57,500 nt of DNA from Mesostigma viride (taxonomy: Eukaryota; Streptophyta; Mesostigmatophyceae; Mesostigmatales; Mesostigmataceae): contig RPFO01001940.1 in the NCBI GenBank assembly GCA_009746045.1, positions 1 through 57,500 on the forward strand. Direction: 5' to 3'. Below the pieces are notes generated by a model. That model saw nothing but the letters and a program-made list of their open reading frames with translations, had not been told where the DNA came from and ran no database searches. Below are positions 36,020 through 47,649 of this stretch, one piece after another. Every line of letters starts with the position of its first letter. Position 1 is the stretch's first letter. The position numbers and the translations under genes are program-made.

Positions 36020-36759
36020 CGGTAGCCGAGGATTTCTTCGATGAGCACTCTGGGCTCCAACTTGGGTAAAAAGTGGGGAATTGTGGGTAAATCTAGGGTA
36101 AATGCCGGGTAAAAATTTTTTACCCAAAGGTAAAAACAGGGTCCGTTCACTCGAGCCACGAGCCACGAGGTAGCCATGGCTGACGGCGGAGCTCATAACT
36201 TTCACGTTTGAGCACCGAATTTAGCCGTGAATATCACAATCGACGCGTCTTTTTATGACGCACATGCTGATATAATTTTCCGACGCTATTACGCAATATA
36301 CGATGAGCAAACGCCTCTCGACGCAACGCAGCCTGGCGGCTGCGCTTAGCAATGAAAATACGCCGGGTTGGTCAGTACGCCGTACGGAGCCGCAAAAATA
36401 CGGGAAAACGTACACTGAAGGCCTCCGCCGTATATACGCGTACTTTACTTCAGAATACGCGGTTTGGACTTGGAATTTTTTGGGGGTACCAGCGGGCAGC
36501 GGGCACTGGCGCGGTGCCCAGGTTCTGGGCGCGGCGCGTTCACTGCACATTTGAGATTTTTACTACTAGAAGTAGATGCGTACAGTTCTTTCCATAAAGC
36601 GCAAGCCTTGCAAAATCTTTGGCCGGTAGGAATCAGCTAGGACTAGGTACATAACGCATAATGCCAGCAAATGCCAGCTGTGCTACTGACGGTGTAATGC
36701 AATATAGCGACGACGAGGCCAGTGCGACTGTGCGGTAGTGTGCAGCCATTTTCGATATG
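36020..36759. other. Intergenic with GGGTAAA and CGTATTTT motifs
   Basis: 36063-36142 holds several GGGTAAA motifs in both orientations. 36359-36470 is rich in TACGCG and CGTATTTT-like words that recur at 37690-37800. No gene is seen. Confidence 0.45.
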
Positions 36760-37343
36760 CAGCCATGCCGAAGAAAGGGCCTGAATGGGATTTCGTTGTC
36801 GAGAAGAAAGAAGCAGTCACAGATGAGCACTGTTAGTAACACAACGCAGTATGTGTCGAGGATGTTCTGCTCATTTTGCAATGTAAGAACTTCTCCTACA
36901 AGGCGGGGCCAATCAGCATATCCGGAGCAGGTTTCTCAGGATTGCTAACAACAAGTTGCAGAAGTCAGACGCCAAGAAGCATCACAATTTGAACAGGGCA
37001 ATGGCGGAGATAGGAGGGGCTGCGCCGGCTGACTTGTCGTCGATCGGTTCCCAGCAAAGGCCAGCTGAGCATCACCAAATGGCTGGTTCCCGTCGACGAA
37101 CAAGGTGTCCAGCTGCTGGCTGCCGAATTTTTTATCGAGAACGGCATTGCCTTCAATGCGGCTGAGAGCGCCTCTTTCAAGCAGATGGTGGCCGGCATGA
37201 TCCAGTACAAAGGAGGGCACGCGTACGTCACCCCTCCTTCTCGGAAGTTGTTGGGTGGCGAGCTTCTCGTGAAGAAGAAGGAGAGCGTGCAGGTGGCTGT
37301 CGAGGATCTCAGGGCCAAGAACAACCGTGCATTTTGTCAATGA
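36760..37343 (+). pseudogene. Decayed hAT-like (DUF659) transposase fragment
   Basis: Stops break the frames, but the pieces fit a BED/DUF659 protein. A CSFC-type cysteine pair lies in MFCSFCN near 36860. Further on comes LLAAEFFIENGIAFNAAESA, then SFKQMVAGMIQYKGG, PPSRKLLGGELL and KKESVQVAVEDL, ending in a stop at 37341-37343. In hAT-type transposases, DUF659 has a fn...s..f..mv pattern followed by a PPS..L...LL pattern. No catalytic core is present. Confidence 0.45.
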
Positions 37344-37800
37344 TGAATGTGTGTGTATGTGTATGGAGCTTGTTGTGGGATCCTTGAGACTTGAGAGCAT
37401 GGTCCTTATTAGTTGTGTCTTATGTCCTCTCATGCATTATATAGTGGATGGCTTTCCTTACAATTAATTCATTAATTGATTGAATCCTTACAATTCCCAT
37501 TGCAGCCTGCTCCCCCCTGCATTTAACAAAGCATAATCAGATAGGATTGCAGGGCATAAATGGAAGATGTTAATAAGTAAGCATATGGTTGGTTGTCTCT
37601 TTGATATACACCAAATTTCAGTTGCAATAACTGCATGACCATCATCAAGGAGCGTGCTAATTGGGTGACTGACAATTGGACCACAAAAACTGTCGCGTAT
37701 TTTACCGCCGCGTATTTTACACCCCCCACGTATAATACGCGTATTTTAGACCTGTCCGCGTATTATACCCCGTACCCGTATTTGCCAACCCGGAAAATAC
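37344..37800. other. Intergenic, with CGCGTATTTTA repeats
   Basis: 37695-37795 contains about five imperfect CGCGTATTTTA/GTATTATACCC words. No gene is seen. The ORF1-only element begins somewhere at its right end. Confidence 0.4.
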
Positions 37801-39600
37801 GTCTGCAGCCCCGGCTGCAGCTTCGCCAACCGGTCCAGAAGGCAGCGGCGCCACTAGCCAAGCTCTAGTGGTCGCCCAGCCCCCTCTGGCCGCCTCGCCA
37901 GCAGCGTCGCCTGAACCCAAGCGCAGTCGCCCTGCCGAGCCGACCTGGGAGGAGTTCGACTTTGACGCCAGCCAGCCCGGCTTTTTTGACAAGCTCAACC
38001 CCGACAAGATCCTGAGCTACGTGTTTTTCGGATCGTATGCCTCGCTTCTCGAGATGTGCAAGCAACTCTTCCATCAGGGCCGCCTCACCGATGCTTTCCA
38101 GAGACGCACCCATCCAGCGACGCACAACTTCGACACCATCCTCAAATGCCGCCGCCCCCACCTTCAGATTCGCGTCCTTTTCTCCCTCCTCGGCCGCTCC
38201 CTCGAGGAGCTTTGGCCCCCAAAGCCCCTCACCACCACCTTAACCGAATCCTCCATCCGCTCACTCCTCAAGGAGGCCCTCGAGCAGCACGTGGCCCCCA
38301 TCGCAGCAGATGTGGCGGTCATGGGCAGCACGTTGGCTGCCGAGCTCCCCCTCCTCTCCACCGCCACCTCCACCATCTCCACCGCCACCTCCACCCTCCT
38401 CGCCTCCTCCACCGCCACCACCTCCACCTCCGACGCCATCACCGCCCAGCTCCGTGACATCGACCAGCGTCTTAAGGACAACGCCATTGCTATCGAGGTT
38501 CTGCAGAATACCGCAGGCCTCACCGCCCAGGCGGTGAAGGACATTGCCGCCAAGCCCGCCTCGGCTGGCCTGGTCGGCGATGCTCCTCCCATCACCACCT
38601 GGGCGGACATGCTTAAGCAACATACCACCTCCACCACCTCCGCCGTCGCAGCCCAGCTTCAACGGCAGACGCTTGACCTCCGCGAGGAGGCCGAGCTCGC
38701 CAAGCGCAGCCTCAACGTCATTGTCAAGAACTTCAAGATGGAGGAAGGTGAGAATTCCGAGAAGCTTTTGCGTGCGTTTGAGAGAGAAATCCTTGGTCGC
38801 ATGGGCCTTAACGGTGAGATCGAGCTGGCTGCCCACCGCCTTCCCCGCGCGCGGGGTAAGGCAGGGCCGCCCCCGCTCCTCCTCACCTTTAAGACCCCGG
38901 CGGACAAGATTTCTTTTCTCAGACGCCGCAAGCGGCTCGAGAAGACTCTCTTCACCCTTGATGACGACTTGACCCTGGCGCAGCAACAACGGCGACGGGA
39001 GCTATGGCCGGCCTACCTCCAGCTCCGGCAGACCAAGGCGGGGCAGCCGGTGTACTGGAAGGGGGCGGCCATCTACGTCGGCCACAAGCCCTGGCAAGCG
39101 ACCCCCCCCCCCCGCGGCCCCAGCGACTCCAGACGCCCCAGCTTAGGGGAATACAGCAGTAGTCATAGTGCAGAATAGATAGACCGTGGCCATGTACATG
39201 TACGCCTCCTAGAGGCACTATCCCAGCTAAGCCCCGCGCTTTATTTAATCATGTACATGTGTGCCTATGATGTGCCACACTCCAGACGATGCCTAGCCTT
39301 ATTTAGTAATGTTGTGCCCATGCAGGGAGTCACTCTCTGCTGAGAAGCCATGCCATAGCTCTTGTATAGCCATGATGATCTTCCCCCCTCACAGGCATGC
39401 TCCCCCCTTACCCGGGCATAGCGTGATAGACCATGCGGGTGCGGGTGCCCTGGTGCACCTAGAGCAAGTGTTGTTTACATTCCCACCCTTGCAGGAAGTA
39501 GCTTAGAATGTATTATAGGCTCATATGCCCCTTCTCAGGGCTATGTGCTACATATACTCCCAACGGAGTTATGTTCCTAATTAATTAATTAATTAAAAAC
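37801..39600 (+). mobile_element. ORF1-only retroelement, most complete copy
   Basis: ORF1 (37868-39178) is followed directly by a 400-bp 3' UTR, the tail hairpin (39550-39574, ACATATACTCCCAACGGAG then TTATGT) and a (TTAA)n tail (39579-39596). No endonuclease or reverse transcriptase is present. The same layout recurs at 21100-24340 and, broken, at 19640-21040. This is the architecture of mammalian HAL1 elements. Confidence 0.75.
37868..39178 (+). CDS. Retroelement ORF1 protein (RNA-binding, LINE type)
   Basis: Open for 437 codons, about 436 residues. The frame before 37868 is also open back to about 37800 apart from a TAG at 37865-37867, and the first codon here is GTG, so the true start is unclear; the first in-frame ATG is at 38054. 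The parts, in order, are a Pro/Ala-rich start with PKRSRP, a globular block (FFDKLNPDKILSYVFFGSYA), a Ser/Thr-rich stretch (about 160-195), and a helical part with AITAQLRDIDQRLKDN and AVAAQLQRQTLDLREEAELA (likely coiled coil). Then comes an RRM-like core (NVIVKNF, EKLLRAFEREILGRMG, AHRLPRARG, LLLTFKTPADKISFLRRRK), and a C-terminal part (TLDDDLTLAQQQRRRELW, PVYWKGAAIYVG). Such proteins coat element RNA and act as chaperones. There is no sign of frame breaks after 37868. Confidence 0.75.
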   Translation: MVAQPPLAASPAASPEPKRSRPAEPTWEEFDFDASQPGFFDKLNPDKILSYVFFGSYASLLEMCKQLFHQGRLTDAFQRRTHPATHNFDTILKCRRPHLQIRVLFSLLGRSLEELWPPKPLTTTLTESSIRSLLKEALEQHVAPIAADVAVMGSTLAAELPLLSTATSTISTATSTLLASSTATTSTSDAITAQLRDIDQRLKDNAIAIEVLQNTAGLTAQAVKDIAAKPASAGLVGDAPPITTWADMLKQHTTSTTSAVAAQLQRQTLDLREEAELAKRSLNVIVKNFKMEEGENSEKLLRAFEREILGRMGLNGEIELAAHRLPRARGKAGPPPLLLTFKTPADKISFLRRRKRLEKTLFTLDDDLTLAQQQRRRELWPAYLQLRQTKAGQPVYWKGAAIYVGHKPWQATPPPRGPSDSRRPSLGEYSSSHSAE

Positions 39601-39830
39601 AGGGTAAAGGGAATTTGTGGGTAAAAACAGATGAAAAAATTACCCCGTTTTTACCCAGTTTGAACTCGGTGTGCCATAGTGTTGGGCAAAAAGGCGGTAA
39701 AGTTTTACCACCTGGTAAAAAACAGGTAATTTCCGTTTTACCCACCAGGTAATTTCGGGGTAAAACTTTACCCACCAGGTAAACTAGGGAAAAGAACAAT
39801 TTACCCATATTTACCCTCTTTTTCCCCGAG
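39597..39830. repeat. GGGTAAA/TTTACCC-rich palindromic repeat, cluster 1
   Basis: More than ten GGTAAA or TTTACC words in both orientations, including ACCACCTGGTAAAA and TTTACCCACCAGGTAAA. It starts right at the tail of the ORF1-only element. Strong hairpin potential. It is not telomeric (telomeres would be TTTAGGG or TTTTAGGG). Confidence 0.7.
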
Positions 39831-41324
39831 TGGGCCGGGTGCAGGTGCAGCCCACCCTGGCCCTCCCATCAAATGACATCGAGGCTTGACCTGAAACTTG
39901 TTGCACGTTGCTACTAGGATAAAGGGACGGAAAGAATTTCAGCACCGACGGGGGACGGGCGAGTTCAGCAACGGACGGAAGGAATTTCAGCGGCGACGGG
40001 CGACGGGCTAACGGAACCCCATAAACGGTCGGCCCACTAATTTGCTGCGTTCTGCGTCGCGGCCCAATCACGAAATTTCAAATTTTGATGGCCGCGGGAT
40101 GACGTTATGGCTGTCGCAGCGACCTGTTTAGTTGGTCGTCCCTGATGTGCAGCTACGTTTTCAGTGTTGGAGGGTTGGAAACGGGGTTTGAAAGGACAAA
40201 CGCTCAGTTATTTAGTGACGGGTCTTTGGAACTGCTGGACTGTTGGTGCCGTAAGCTCTTGGAGAGGGTTGCTAGGAAGACGAACTGTCAGGGTAGGATG
40301 TGGCACCGGTCTGACGCCTGGTAAAGCTGCGTTTTTTGTTTGCTGGGCTTTTGAACGGTGATGAATGCATATTTTTGCTTCCAGGCGGTCCATTTCCATT
40401 GTGTTCACGCGAGGAGGGGAGAGGGGATAGGGAGGGGCCGTTTGCTTCCCGGGCGGTTCCATGGATCATGTCCCGCCATATGCACATATGCCACCGTCTT
40501 TTGCGCTCGGTTTCCTTTTATTTCGGTTTCGCCGCTTTGGAACGTCGTTTCATGCATTAATATGCTTCGAGGCCGTCTCTTTGCGTTGTGTTTCCGTCAG
40601 CAGCGGGAAAGGAGGCCCGGTTTGCTCGGCCATCACATTCGTTGCGTCTCTTCCCGGATGGGAGGTATGCCTCCCGCTCTTGGTTGCTGTATTTCGATGG
40701 GGAATGCTTTCGAATGCCTTTCCATTCTTTTCCCTGCACCCACGCAGTATTTTTCCGTTGTGTTTCGGTGAGCCACGGGAATGGAGTCAGCGTAGGCTTA
40801 GCGAGCCTCTCCGGTGCGTCATTCCCTGTCGTGCAGGTGTGTCTTTGTTATTCTAACCGCCAGATCTGTCGTATTTCGACTTGGAGTGTCATGAAATGTC
40901 CATCAACTGATTTGTTGGCAGATTTTGGCTGGGGCAGGTACCGCTTCGGCATGTGCTCCACCATTGGGACATGGCTGCAACTACCCCAGTCACCTGCCAC
41001 CCATCTGACTTGGGCCAACTCATCCCCTTTCTTGTGTTTGTTGCTTCTGCATGGGCTGTTTTGAAAGCAGGTATGCTGCCTGCGGGGGATGGCCCAGACG
41101 CGGCGTGGTATCATGAGCATCAAGCGCGGCTAGGCAAACGGCCGGGGATATAAGCTCTGGATGTTGATTTTGATTTGGTTTTGTAACTTTTGATGATCAG
41201 TTTATAAAGGACCGTAAGGCGGCTTTTAATTTTTCCATTCTTCTCCATTTTCCCTTCTAGTTTATGGAGCTCTGCACATGCTTCCCTCCTTTATCGAGGA
41301 TCGCATTAACGAGGAGAGCATGGT
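39831..41324. other. Intergenic with diverged tandem blocks, no gene seen
   Basis: 40360-40800 contains three diverged blocks with the word TTGCGTTGTGTTTCCGT-like (near 40400, 40580 and 40755), so it is probably an old tandem repeat of about 180-200 bp. No frame shows a protein family. Confidence 0.4.
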
Positions 41325-41880
41325 AGACGGTGTGCCTTACATTGGTTGCTCAAGTAACAATGTGTGTGCCCACGTCCATGTGTGCATGCTCTCTCCCATT
41401 CCCTAGGTTCATGGGACACTAGTTTCCCTCGTGCTTTGTAATATATGGCTAGCTTGTTACCTTGGAATGTGAGTTATGTGCGCTGAAATTAAAGCCCATT
41501 AGGCGGTGCATGGTATGCGGTGTGCCTTATTGGTTGCTCAACTATGTGTGTGCCCTGCACGTCCATGTGTGCATGCTCTCTCCCATTCCCTAGGTCCATG
41601 GGATGCTAGTTTCCCTCGTGCTTTATAATATATGGCTACCTTGTCACCTTGGAATAAGTTATGTACGATGAAAACCAATTAGGCGGTGCATGGTGTGCGG
41701 TGTGCCTTGTATTGGTTGCTCAACCATTTGTGTGCTCACGTCCATGTGTGCATACTCTCTCCCATTCCATAGGTCCATGGGACGCTAGTTTCCCTCGTGC
41801 TTTATATAATATGGCTACCTTGTCACCTTGGAATAAGTTATTTACACCGAAAACAAAGTAGGGGGGTGCATGATAGATAT
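41325..41880. repeat. Three tandem ~185-bp units
   Basis: Each unit runs GGTGTGCCTT...TTGGTTGCTCAA...CACGTCCATGTGTGCAT, then CTCTCTCCCATTCC, then TAGTTTCCCTCGTGCTTT, then CTTGGAATAAGTTATGTAC. Units begin near 41327, 41517 and 41697. No coding frame spans them. Confidence 0.85.
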
Positions 41881-42394
41881 TGGTCGGTGGTTCCAATCAT
41901 CTTTAGCAATTTGACTTTTTGTAATGTATGAATGCTTAGATGGAGACGTGCCCATATGAATGACTTGGATGTATGGATGTTAATTAACTTTGTTTCGATA
42001 TCGGATGTTTTTTGTGCATGCGGCATGAACCTTTGTGTGCTTGCAGAATTAACATTGATCTCCAAGGTTGGCATTGGGCCACATGCTCATCAAGGGCAGC
42101 GACTAGTGGCGTTTGACGCCTTTCTAGAGATTGATGCATACGTCCAGACCAAGTGCTTGAAGACGGCAAATCGACTTTCGGGGCATTTGTTGCCTAATAC
42201 AGTAGTTCATACTAGAGTTCGCGCTTTATGGCATACATAGTCAAAATGTTGAAGGGTTGTGCGTCCATGCTTGGCCATATATGTGAAACAACCAACATGG
42301 TTGTCCACTCATGAATGTGTTTCTTGTTTAATGTTAAAATGGATATTATAATTGCAAATCAATTTCAAAAATGAATATTCATGTGAGCAAATTT

Positions 42395-42745
42395 GGTAAA
42401 ACTAGAGTAAAGCTAGGCTAAAGCGTCCTTACCCCATATTTACCCCACATTTACCCCAACATTACCCCATCTGGAAACCTCGAATACACTAGGGAAAGTA
42501 TGGGTAAAAATAGGGGAATTAGGGGGTAATAATTTTTACCCGATTATTCACGGCATTTTCCCCCTTTTTTTTGGGTAAAAATGGGGAAAACGTGGCAAAA
42601 AGCGGGTAAAAAAAGATTCCCCTTTTTTTACCCAGGGTAAAAAGAGGGGGAAAACCAGGGTAATATTTTACCTTCAAGGGTAATATTTCCCCATGTTTAC
42701 CCTCTTTTTCCCCTTGTTTACCCTCTTTTTCCCCACTTTTTACCC
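42395..42745. repeat. GGGTAAA/TTTACCC-rich palindromic repeat, cluster 2
   Basis: About 350 bp dominated by TTACCCC and GGGTAAAA words in both orientations, similar to 39597-39830 and to shorter clusters at 35190-35215, 36063-36142 and 45378-45393. Confidence 0.7.
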
Positions 42746-43515
42746 AAGTTGGAGCCCAGAGTGGAGCGTCCCAGGCGAAGGCAACCCAGCTGGATAGTGT
42801 GATGCCAACCCTGTCCACCGGCGCCGGAATAAACCCAACTCAACTCAACCGTCTGGATCAAAAACACAACTTCCAAAGATGGATCCCGAAGAAACAAGAT
42901 CAGTCTGAGATTCTCAGTCAGTCCGGCACTGCTCAGTTAGACTGTTGCCACGCCATTTGTTCATGAGTCATGTACGGCTGACAACTATGAGTTATGTGCG
43001 GCGTGGGATTCAACTAACTGACTAACGGCTGACAACCTCCTATCAATGCTCCACGTTGGGTGCTGGCAGTTGCCTGCTGGAGTGACGCATCATACCGCCA
43101 CAACAGCCAAATCTCTTCTGCCCATGTGCGGCGTGGGCAACAACAACAACAAACAACAACAACAACCGCCACAACAGCCGCGACGTTTCGGAATCGTTAT
43201 CATATCTTGGGACCCTCCTTGTGGTTACCTACTCGGGAGGATATTTGATTCTGAAATTCGAATCTGTCACGCACGCCATTGCTGATATCTCAGGTTTTCC
43301 CACGCCGCGCCAGTTATTACCTGACCAGGCCGACCTTGCTCGACCTAACGACCTTGTTTTGGTATCATCTGAACAAGCTTCTGAACGCTACATACTCTCG
43401 AGGTTGTTGTTGTTGTTGTTGCCCACGCGGCCTCGCCGCACATGGGCAGCAAAGGAAACGGCCGAGGGCCAAGACCCTGAACAGCATGCCATCACAAACG
43501 TACGCCATCACAAAC
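42746..43515. other. Intergenic repeat mosaic before the long GTT array
   Basis: Contains a reverse-oriented hairpin/GTT motif (GCCCATGTGCGGCGTGGGCA, then CAACAACAAC at 43119-43165) and a forward one (43402-43452). Pieces such as CACCGGCGCCGGAATAAAC (near 42818) also occur near 35170. No gene is present. Confidence 0.55.
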
Positions 43516-45341
<1,826 letters not shown>

Positions 45342-45939
45342 CAGTTGCCGGCCGCACATGGGCATGAGCACTTTTTCCAGGTAAATGGGTATTTTTTATT
45401 AACCAATAGGAATATCGTGAGGTCAAGAGGTACCACATATCGACCAGCTGGTTACTCTTAATGAGGGTAGTGTGATAGGTGAAAGGTTTAGAAAGGAGCC
45501 ATTATGTGACCACTAGGGGCCGGAGCCAAGTGACGCGCGTAAGGTCACCGTGAGGAATGCAAGTAAACATTCTGTTGCGTCCCAGGAGAGCATGGAAGAG
45601 CTCCAAGGGGCTGGGCCTGTCATTGTTGGGCGCGGGGTGCGCACACCGACCGTGTGGTGACCTTGTATTGTTCTTCAGTTGCGCCAATGAGAGCCGGCAA
45701 GCGCGACGCATTGCTGAGTTCGAGAGGAAGATAAACCGCCTCACCACGGCGGCCGGCTGGCTTTGGTGTACTCGTGCCGCACTTTGAAAACCGTCTCGTT
45801 CCGGATAGTCCAGATCGCATACTGTATAGCATATTAGTGCGTAGCCATACCCAGGCTACCTGGGGTCCCCGCCATACTGAAATAACCGAATATGATACAA
45901 CGCACTGATAGCGCTAATGTGTCACATGGGCAGCACTTA
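45342..45939. other. Repeat mosaic after the GTT array
   Basis: 45380-45440 repeats 35203-35270 (GGTAAATGGGTATTTT, AACCAATAGGAATATCG). The rest has no gene that I can support. A short piece CACATGGGCAGCA (45924-45936) from the hairpin motif lies next to the TIR element. Confidence 0.5.
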
Positions 45940-46721
45940 CACCGTCCGCATTGGAAGTTCTAACTAAATAATTAGCTTCTGGAAAATGTTCTGGCTGAAA
46001 ACCATAAAAAAAACAAAAAAAAATTAATTAATTAACTCCGGGGGCTGAGGACTGGACTCAACAAACAAACAAACAAAATTAATTAATTAACTCATGTGGG
46101 CACGGGGTCGTCGCCCTGTGAGAAAACAAACAAACACTTTATATTCTATAATAGTAAGTACATAAAACCTTCGAAAATACCTTGGACAGGCGGGGAACAT
46201 GAAATATCGTGAAAATCGAAAAAAACCCGTGAGACGCAGGCCGAGCGCGGGGTGAGGCGCGAACCAAGTGAACCGCTTTTGCATCCAGCAATCCACGCTC
46301 TACTGCCTCGGCAGGGCACGTCGCCGGTCGGTACTCAGTAGAGGCTGAGGCCTGAGCGTGTCTACAGATGTACATGTAAGATGTACTACTCATGTGCGAT
46401 ACTTATGGGCCTTGAGCAATTAAATAGGGTATCACTGACCTGAGACCTCCACTGACTATAGCCTGTGGCCGCCGAAAGGGGGGCCGCCGGGCCGGGTTGG
46501 GGACGGCGTGTACCATATCTACCAAACAAACAAAAGAAATTTAATTAAATAAGTACCCACGTGCCTTGAACGGCTGCAGGACAAACAAACAAACAAAAGG
46601 TTTTAATTAAATAATAAAAACCCGGGACTCTAACTGGCTCCCCAACAAACAATCCAGGGTTATTCGTATGCAAATACGGCAAAAATTTACCCATAATAAC
46701 AAACTTCCAATGCGGACGGTG
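45940..46721. mobile_element. TA-flanked inverted-repeat element, copy 2 (782 bp)
   Basis: Same 20-bp perfect ends and TA flanks (45938-45939, 46722-46723) as copy 1. The left (45940-46100) and right (46425-46721) parts match copy 1. The middle 46101-46424 is extra sequence not found in copy 1 and may be a later insertion or the ancestral interior. Confidence 0.75.
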
Positions 46722-46723
46722 TA

Positions 46724-47649
46724 ACTTACATCTGATCACTGAACCGTACAAGTCCCAGTACCCCGATAGTTGTCATAGTTGTTGCTGTTGTTGTGTCCCA
46801 CGCCGCAGTCATAGTACCACCGATATTAATTGTTGTTTTAGTTTTGTTGCCGAGGCCGCACATGGGCAGCAGAGATTTGGAAACGGCCGACTGATGTGAG
46901 TGATGAATCTGATTGTGTTTGCCCAAGGAGTTTCAAAAACCAAGTGTGAAGGATCCGCGAGACAGGCTACTACTGTCTGTAACGTTACGAAACCTCAGTC
47001 AGAGATAACAAAGGCAGGGAGAAGGCAGATGCGCGGGTATCAAGTTTTCAAATTATTGACCCCAATTTTTGGCCCACGCGAGGGGGTTTACGCCGTGGTG
47101 GACGGATGTCCGTCGAGCTCCAGACCGGTGTTGGTGTTGTTGTTGTTGGTTCCCACGCCGCTGATGTGAGCTCCAGACCGGTGTTGAGTCACTGTAGCGC
47201 ATCTCGGTTTTTACTAGGACCCAGTCGTCACAGCGCATTTCGAAATACGAATCACCCGCCTAACAGCAGGCGCAGCCAGGCATGACGACGCCGAGTCGGC
47301 AAAATGGGCATGATGCCAGGCTATATTCAAAAAGTCGTGACTTGCCTGTAGCCCTCCATTCACTCAGAAAAAGAGCTGCGACCACTGCATTTTCCATTCT
47401 TAACTTCGTCCATCCAACATACCCTAGATTCCCACCCACCGTTGCCTGGTCTGCAGCTCCCCGCGTTTCCTGCACTGGAAGCCGGGTGATTTAACTGAGT
47501 GACGAGCTCTCAACCACGAATTATGAAGTTGATAAGGTTCTCCAGAAAACATCCATTTGAATGAGCGCTGTGATCTGAGCGGAGCTACGCGCCCACACTG
47601 GATCTGCATTTCCCTGTCTTGTCTTCTTTTGGCTTCGTCTCCGCCAATC
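46724..47649. other. Upstream region of the cyclin gene, with GTT/hairpin motifs
   Basis: Holds three more short GTT/hairpin motifs (46783-46812, 46840-46871, 47130-47164), including GCCGCACATGGGCAGCAGAG. The last 400 bp before the ATG presumably contain the cyclin promoter. No TATA box is certain. Confidence 0.5.

Noticed and set aside
39597-42745. Interstitial telomere repeats
   Set aside because: The word is GGGTAAA/TTTACCC, not TTTAGGG or TTTTAGGG, and it is present in both orientations.
45557-45787. 76-residue plus-strand frame
   Set aside because: Short, no features, surrounded by repeat fragments.
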